From Dehalococcoidia bacterium (GTDB taxonomy: Bacteria > Chloroflexota > Dehalococcoidia > Lucifugimonadales > UBA3495), in contig JAGWBI010000017.1 in NCBI GenBank assembly GCA_021295965.1, forward strand, positions 589 through 58,592: a stretch of 58,004 bases of DNA, written 5' to 3'. Shown one piece after another: positions 54,100 through 58,004 of the stretch; within the stretch, counting starts at the first letter, position 1, and each line of letters begins with the position of its first letter. The notes below the pieces were generated by a model that was given only the letters and a program-made list of their open reading frames with translations, made no database searches and was not told the DNA's origin. The translations under genes were made by a program, and so were the position numbers.

Positions 54100-54903
54100 A
54101 TGACCGACTACTCCTCATACCAGCACCTCCTCATCGAGAAATCCGACGGCATCATCACACTCACGATGAACCGGCCGGAGACGCTGAACTCCACCAACTT
54201 CCGCCTGCACAACGAGCTCAGCCGCGTCTGGCTGGACATCGCCGCCGACCCGGAGGTGCGCGTCGCCGTCGTCACCGGAGCCGGCGATGCCTTCTCCGCC
54301 GGCGGCGACTTCGAGATGATCGAGCAGGCCATCGACAACCCGGCCATCGTCGCCCAGAACACTAAAGAGGCCGGCGACATCGTCTATAACATCCTCAACC
54401 TGGACAAGCCCGTGATCTCCGCCATCAACGGCGTGGCGGTCGGCGCCGGCTTGGCCGTGGCCTTGATGGCCGACATCTCCATCGCCGCCGAGGACGCCCG
54501 CATCACCGACGGCCACATCCGCCTCGGCGTCGCCGCCGGCGACCACGCCGCCATCATCTGGCCCTTGCTCTGCGGCATGGCCAAGGCCAAGTACTACCTG
54601 CTCACCTGCGATTTCCTGGACGGCAAGGAGGCCGAGCGCATCGGCCTGGTCAGCATGGCAGTCCCCCGTGACGAGCTCATGGAGACTGCCATGCGCATCG
54701 CCCGCCGCCTGGCCGACGGCCCCCAGCCGGCAATCCGCTTCACCAAGCGCGCCCTCAACCAGTGGCTCCGCCAGGCCGGCCACACCTCCTTCGACTACTC
54801 CCTGCTGGCCGAGGCTCTGGGCTTCTTCGGCGACGACGTCAAAGAGGGACTGGCCGCCCTGCGCGAACGCCGAAGGCCGGAATATCCGTCGGCATCACTC
54901 TAA
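54100..54903 (+). CDS. Enoyl-CoA hydratase/isomerase family protein
   Basis: A 267-residue crotonase-fold protein acting on acyl-CoA thioesters. The oxyanion-hole regions are [14 protein letters not shown] and [20 protein letters not shown]. The position of the usual hydratase catalytic Glu reads [12 protein letters not shown], so the catalytic residues deviate and the reaction could be isomerisation, hydration or another crotonase reaction. [10 protein letters not shown] and the C-terminal helices are typical. It starts 41 bases after the coiled-coil gene. Confidence 0.85.
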   Translation: MTDYSSYQHLLIEKSDGIITLTMNRPETLNSTNFRLHNELSRVWLDIAADPEVRVAVVTGAGDAFSAGGDFEMIEQAIDNPAIVAQNTKEAGDIVYNILNLDKPVISAINGVAVGAGLAVALMADISIAAEDARITDGHIRLGVAAGDHAAIIWPLLCGMAKAKYYLLTCDFLDGKEAERIGLVSMAVPRDELMETAMRIARRLADGPQPAIRFTKRALNQWLRQAGHTSFDYSLLAEALGFFGDDVKEGLAALRERRRPEYPSASL

Positions 54904-54905
54904 TC

Positions 54906-54928
54906 GTCATTCCTGCGAAAGCAGGGAT
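54906..54928. repeat. Hairpin repeat, family C, inverted copy
   Basis: GTCATTCCTGC-GAAA-GCAGGGAT, reverse-oriented relative to the copies at 19678 and 31695. It lies immediately after the enoyl-CoA hydratase stop and ends a few bases before the GGAAGG that serves the next gene, so it sits in its leader. Confidence 0.7.
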
Positions 54929-54944
54929 CCAGGAAGGTCTGCCA

Positions 54945-55355
54945 ATGGGAACCTTCACCTATCCTCTTGAAGTCATCTCCGCAGATGGCGCCCGTTCCGA
55001 AACGGTGGATGCGACGGTTGATACCGGCTCCACCTACACCTGCCTGCCGGCGGGTCTGCTGCGCGAACTTGGGATAGTTCCCTACCGCCGGATCCAGTCT
55101 GAGCTGGCAGACGGCAGCGTTGTAGAGGATCCCGTTGGCGAGGTGCGGGTCCGCGTGGAAAGCGTAGAAATCACCACTATCGTAATCTTCTCCGACGAAG
55201 GCGCCCCGGCCCTCCTCGGCGCCTACACCTTGGAAGGGGCGCTGCTGGTTGTTGACCCGGTCCGCCAGCGCCTGGCCCCAACCCATGCGCTGCGGTACGG
55301 CCTTCTTACAAGCCATCCGTGCAGGTCGTCGGTTCCAAATTTGTCCCGTCGGTAA
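54945..55355 (+). CDS. Retropepsin-like aspartic protease
   Basis: A 136-residue clan AA protein with DATVDTGSTYTCLPAGLLRE (catalytic DTG) and LLGAYTLEGALLVVDPVRQRL, the usual second half of bacterial retropepsin-like proteins, which function as dimers. GGAAGG precedes the ATG at 54945. After LAPTHALRYG, where relatives usually end, about 16 extra residues (LLTSHPCRSSVPNLSRR) look unrelated and may reflect a lost stop. It is the second intact copy in the window (the other is at 45062). Confidence 0.72.
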   Translation: MGTFTYPLEVISADGARSETVDATVDTGSTYTCLPAGLLRELGIVPYRRIQSELADGSVVEDPVGEVRVRVESVEITTIVIFSDEGAPALLGAYTLEGALLVVDPVRQRLAPTHALRYGLLTSHPCRSSVPNLSRR

Positions 55356-55463
55356 CGGCTATTTTGAACAGCGAAAATCCAGCCGCTATGCCCGTATCTG
55401 GTCCTCGTGTGACGCTGGACGTGGAGACGGTTTCTGCCGCACGTTGTTTCCGCGAGGCTCCCG

Positions 55464-56447
55464 TCAGCGGCCGGTGTCCGCGAAAATATGGTCGAAGTGG
55501 TGGCGTTCCGTGCAACCTTCCAGCGACTGCTCCATCTGTATCGTGATGTGAGAGATTCCAAAGTCGTGGTAGGCGATCTGCTGCAATTGGCGGCGCAGGG
55601 TTTCCAGTTCCCCCGGATATTCGGGATCAACCAGAACGTGCGCGGTGAGCGATTCGTAGCCCGAGGTGATGGTCCAGGCATGGATGTCGTGAACCAGGGT
55701 CACCCCCTCCATATCTTCCATCGCCTGGCAAAGGCGGTGCATATCGACATGGGCCGGCGAACCCTCCAGCAGCACCTGGAAGACCCTGGTTACCAGACCC
55801 CAGGAACTGGCCAGGACCAGCGCGCCGATGAAAACTCCCAAGATGGGGTCGGCGAGCCACCAACCGAAGGCTAACGTCAGGACCCCGGAAACCACGACGC
55901 CAACCGACCCCATCAGGTCAGCCATTACGTGGCGGAATGCGCCCTCGACGTTCAGGCTATGGCCGGCGGATCGGTGCAGTATCCAGGCGGCAAGGATGTT
56001 GACGACGAGGCCGGCGGCTCCCGCAATCAGCACAATGCCGCCCTGTACTTCGGTAACGTCCCGGAAACGGTGGTAGGCCTCGAAAAATATCCAGGCGGCG
56101 ATCACCCACAGGCTGAAGGCGTTGAACATGGCCGCCAGGACTTCGGTGCGGTAGTAGCCGAAGGTGCGCTTGATGGACGCCGGGCGGTTGGCAATCCACA
56201 TGGCGAACAGGGCCAGACCGATGGCTCCGGCGTCGGTGAGCATATGTGCGGCGTCGGCCAGGAGGGCCAGGCTGCCGGCGACGATGCCGGCTACGATTTC
56301 GACCCCCATGTAACCGACTATCAGCGCCAGGGCTGCGACCAGCCGGCGCCGGCTCGCCCCTCGGTGGTGATCATGGCTGTGGCCGTGGTCCCGGTCTTGG
56401 TGCTGACCTCCGTCGTGAATATGCCGGCTGTTGTGGTCGGGCATCAT
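55464..56447 (-). CDS. Cation diffusion facilitator (zinc type), second gene of a pair
   Basis: Membrane antiporter exporting Zn2+ or similar ions. The 327-residue protein has a His-rich N-terminus (DHGHSHDHHRG), six membrane helices, and the zinc ligands DAAHMLTDAG (HxxxD) in helix 2 and HVMADLMGS in helix 5, followed by a C-terminal ferredoxin-like cytoplasmic domain (VTLVHDIHAWTITSGYESL). The start ATG at 56447 overlaps the stop of the upstream CDF gene by four bases, so the two are translationally coupled. The longer frame to 56723 is rejected. Confidence 0.93.
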   Translation of the reverse strand: MMPDHNSRHIHDGGQHQDRDHGHSHDHHRGASRRRLVAALALIVGYMGVEIVAGIVAGSLALLADAAHMLTDAGAIGLALFAMWIANRPASIKRTFGYYRTEVLAAMFNAFSLWVIAAWIFFEAYHRFRDVTEVQGGIVLIAGAAGLVVNILAAWILHRSAGHSLNVEGAFRHVMADLMGSVGVVVSGVLTLAFGWWLADPILGVFIGALVLASSWGLVTRVFQVLLEGSPAHVDMHRLCQAMEDMEGVTLVHDIHAWTITSGYESLTAHVLVDPEYPGELETLRRQLQQIAYHDFGISHITIQMEQSLEGCTERHHFDHIFADTGR

Positions 56448-57451
56448 GTTTCCGCGTGGGATCGGGCAGCCAGGTGTCCAACGTGGTGGTTTTCCTCGGC
56501 GCATCCGTCCAGCGACTGCTCCACCTGGAGCGTAACGTGTCGGACGCCGAAGTCGTGACGGATGATCTGCCGGAGCTGGCGCAGCAAGGGTCCGGTCTGT
56601 TCCGCAGAGTAGCCGGGGTCGATCAGCACGTGGGCAGTGAGCGCTTCGTATCCGGGCGTGATTGTCCAGGCGTGGACGTCGTGGATCAGGGTTACGCCCG
56701 GCACTTCCTCCAGCGTGCTGCACAGATGGTACATATCGAGATGGGGCGGGACCAGCTCCAGCAGAACGCGGAAGACGCGAATTGCCAGGCGGACCGAACT
56801 GATCAGGATCAGTGCCGCGATGAAGAGGCTGAGGATGGGGTCAACCAGGTCCCAGTGGAAAAACAACGCGATGATGCCGGAGATCAGCACGTCCACGACG
56901 CCCAGCATATCGGCGATGATGTGCCAGAACACGCCCTCCACGTTGAAGCTGTGCCTCGACGAGCGATGCAGCACCCAGGCGGCAGTGGCCTGAATGCCCA
57001 GGCCAATAATGGCCACCGCCACCATGATGCCGCCTTCTACCTCGTGCCCGTGGCCGTGAGCGTGCTCCGTCAACCGCAAATACGCTTCATAGCAAATCCA
57101 GCTGGCGAGCACCCAAAGGGCGATGGCGTTGAACATCACCACCAATACCTCGGCGCGTTGGAAGCCGAAGGTGCGGGTGATGGTGGCCGGCCGCTCGGCA
57201 ACCCACATGGCAAAGATCGCCAGGCAGACGGCCACGGCGTCGGTGATCATATGGGTGGCGTGGGCCAACAGTCCCAGGCTGCCGGCCAGGATGCCGCCGA
57301 CAATTTCAATTACCAGGTGGGTAATCAGCAGACCCAGGACAATCCACAGTGCGCGTTTGCCGGCTCCACGGAAGTCGTGAGCGTGGCCGTGACCGGACTG
57401 TGCTGAATGCGCGTGGTGGCCGGCGTGGTCGTGCGTGGTTTCTGAGCTCAT
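56444..57451 (-). CDS. Cation diffusion facilitator (zinc type), first gene of a pair
   Basis: A 335-residue paralogue of the downstream CDF, starting at 57451. The His-rich head reads HDHAGHHAHSAQSGHGHAHD; ligand sites are HATHMITDAV in helix 2 (HxxxD kept, but the preceding canonical Asp of LLADAAH is His) and HIIADMLGV in helix 5. VEGGIMVAVAIIGLGIQATA and the HDVHAWTITPGYEAL C-terminal domain are typical. A second His patch (HAHGHGHEV) lies in a loop between helices 3 and 4. Two overlapping CDFs suggest a heterodimer or different metal preferences. Confidence 0.93.
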   Translation of the reverse strand: MSSETTHDHAGHHAHSAQSGHGHAHDFRGAGKRALWIVLGLLITHLVIEIVGGILAGSLGLLAHATHMITDAVAVCLAIFAMWVAERPATITRTFGFQRAEVLVVMFNAIALWVLASWICYEAYLRLTEHAHGHGHEVEGGIMVAVAIIGLGIQATAAWVLHRSSRHSFNVEGVFWHIIADMLGVVDVLISGIIALFFHWDLVDPILSLFIAALILISSVRLAIRVFRVLLELVPPHLDMYHLCSTLEEVPGVTLIHDVHAWTITPGYEALTAHVLIDPGYSAEQTGPLLRQLRQIIRHDFGVRHVTLQVEQSLDGCAEENHHVGHLAARSHAET

Positions 57452-57687
57452 GCCAAATCTATTATCAAATGCTGTCACAACATTTCTCCGTAAATACACG
57501 GTCAATATATATCGGCAAGATTCCGCAGCCAAATTGGGGCATTCCCGTTCTGTGCTTTCTATGCTCCGGCTTCACTGACGCCGTGTCTTGCTCCCGTTTC
57601 CGGATCACAGTAACTGCCAGGATAATACTATACTGAGCAAGGCCCTCAACAAATCTGGATAGTTGCGGGCGGTCGGTAGCGTTGCAA

Positions 57688-57772
57688 TTTAGGTGGTTTC
57701 GATCTGTAGGGGCGAATAATCATTCGCCCGTGCCTCTATTAGAAGCGATGTTTGGGGAATCAGACCACCTCA
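57688..57772. repeat. MITE-like inverted-repeat element, family A
   Basis: TTTAGGTGGTT at 57688-57698 and AGACCACCTCA ending at 57772 are diverged inverted ends, enclosing the inverted palindrome core GGGGCGAATAATCATTCGCC (57709-57728). Length and layout match the 87-base element at 4291-4377. The region 57452-57800 otherwise shows no gene; AT-rich sequence near 57470-57540 may hold the CDF promoter but I cannot place it. Confidence 0.72.
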
Positions 57773-57802
57773 TACGGGACACTACCCGGGCGGTCCAAAG
57801 CG

Positions 57803-57831
57803 TTGACAATTTGGGCGTTTTTGCGTAACCT
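57803..57831 (+). promoter_or_regulatory. Sigma-70-like promoter
   Basis: TTGACA at 57803-57808, a perfect -35 box, then 17 bases and TAACCT at 57826-57831 as the -10 box. Transcription would start near 57838, just ahead of the hairpin at 57858 and about 95 bases before the tRNA gene. Confidence 0.6.
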
Positions 57832-57857
57832 ATTTACCGACTGGCGAAAACCGGAAG

Positions 57858-57883
57858 GCCCCGGAAGATGCCGGGGCTTTTTT
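57858..57883 (+). terminator. Rho-independent terminator
   Basis: GCCCCGG (57858-57864), loop AAGATG, CCGGGGC (57871-57877), then six T. Lying 20 bases after the predicted start of transcription from the promoter at 57803, it would end an RNA of roughly 45 bases before the tRNA gene. Confidence 0.75.
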
Positions 57884-57932
57884 AGCGTGTAGCGGTATTC
57901 TCGCTAGCCCGGTTCAAGCCATGGCACCCCGC

Positions 57933-58004
57933 GCCCCGGTGGCGCAATTGGCAGCGCAGCCGATTTGTAATCGGCAGGTTAGGGGTTCGAGTCCCCTCTG
58001 GGGC
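57933..58004 (+). tRNA. tRNA-Thr (TGT anticodon), 3' edge at window end
   Basis: GCCCCGG pairs with CTGGGGC at the window end (one G-U pair), the anticodon stem GCCGA/TCGGC closes a loop TTTGTAA with anticodon TGT, and the T arm is AGGGG-TTCGAGT-CCCCT. The anticodon reads ACA (threonine). The discriminator base and any CCA lie just outside the window. Confidence 0.95.

Noticed and set aside
56246..57406. Plus-strand frame of 386 codons opposite the CDF genes
   Set aside because: Antisense to transmembrane transporters and without family motifs.

Overview
This 58-kb window reads as a GC-rich, gene-dense chromosomal segment from a non-model bacterium, most plausibly a Chloroflexota of the SAR202/Dehalococcoidia type. 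That placement is inferred from gene content: two F420-type luciferase-like oxidoreductases, three CaiB/BaiF CoA-transferase homologues, several SDRs, a LinB-like haloalkane dehalogenase, DUF4058 and Uma2 proteins, nickel superoxide dismutase, and heme genes pointing to the siroheme route. No 16S rRNA or ribosomal protein gene is present to confirm it.

Layout. 1-6.5 kb: a CitE-like lyase (cut by the window edge), FolB, a double-domain SagB-type oxidoreductase, a TPR protein and an S9 peptidase. 6.5-9.7 kb: small HEPN, HTH-like and GatC-like genes, an MNT/HEPN toxin-antitoxin pair whose HEPN gene has an amber codon, and an amidase. 9.7-15.7 kb: SDR, DUF4058, two LLM oxidoreductases, an APH-type kinase, RibH and an AIM24-like protein. 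15.7-22 kb: a DUF4129/DUF58 pair split by a HEPN two-gene module, HicB with a truncated HicA, a CMD-like protein, a TPR protein and two small membrane proteins (one broken). 22-27.4 kb, minus strand: PlsY-like acyltransferase, a SAM methyltransferase, a Tes/MJ0619-type radical SAM enzyme with a damaged 3' end, and a type II restriction-modification operon. 27.4-31.6 kb: CoA transferase, MFS transporter and a decayed IS66-type element.

31.8-42 kb is the most coherent block, a tetrapyrrole operon: regulator, fused siroheme decarboxylase (AhbA-AhbB), precorrin-2 dehydrogenase, hemA, hemC, a two-gene insertion with a HEAVH metalloprotease-like protein, a cobA-hemD fusion, hemB, a coiled-coil membrane protein and hemL. 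Together these take glutamyl-tRNA to siroheme and then didecarboxysiroheme, which suggests heme (or a d1-like heme) is made through siroheme. AhbC and AhbD are not in the window.

42-58 kb holds recQ flanked by two copies of one palindrome, nickel SOD, retropepsin-like proteins, a Uma2 nuclease, CoA transferases, a frameshifted dGTPase, the haloalkane dehalogenase, an enoyl-CoA hydratase, two overlapping zinc-type CDF transporters and a tRNA-Thr gene at the right edge.

At least three families of short inverted-repeat elements are dispersed between genes and in places supply coding or regulatory sequence. Several genes carry single discrete lesions (amber, opal, one-base deletion, about 19-base loss). 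These could be true recent inactivation or assembly errors, and raw reads would decide.
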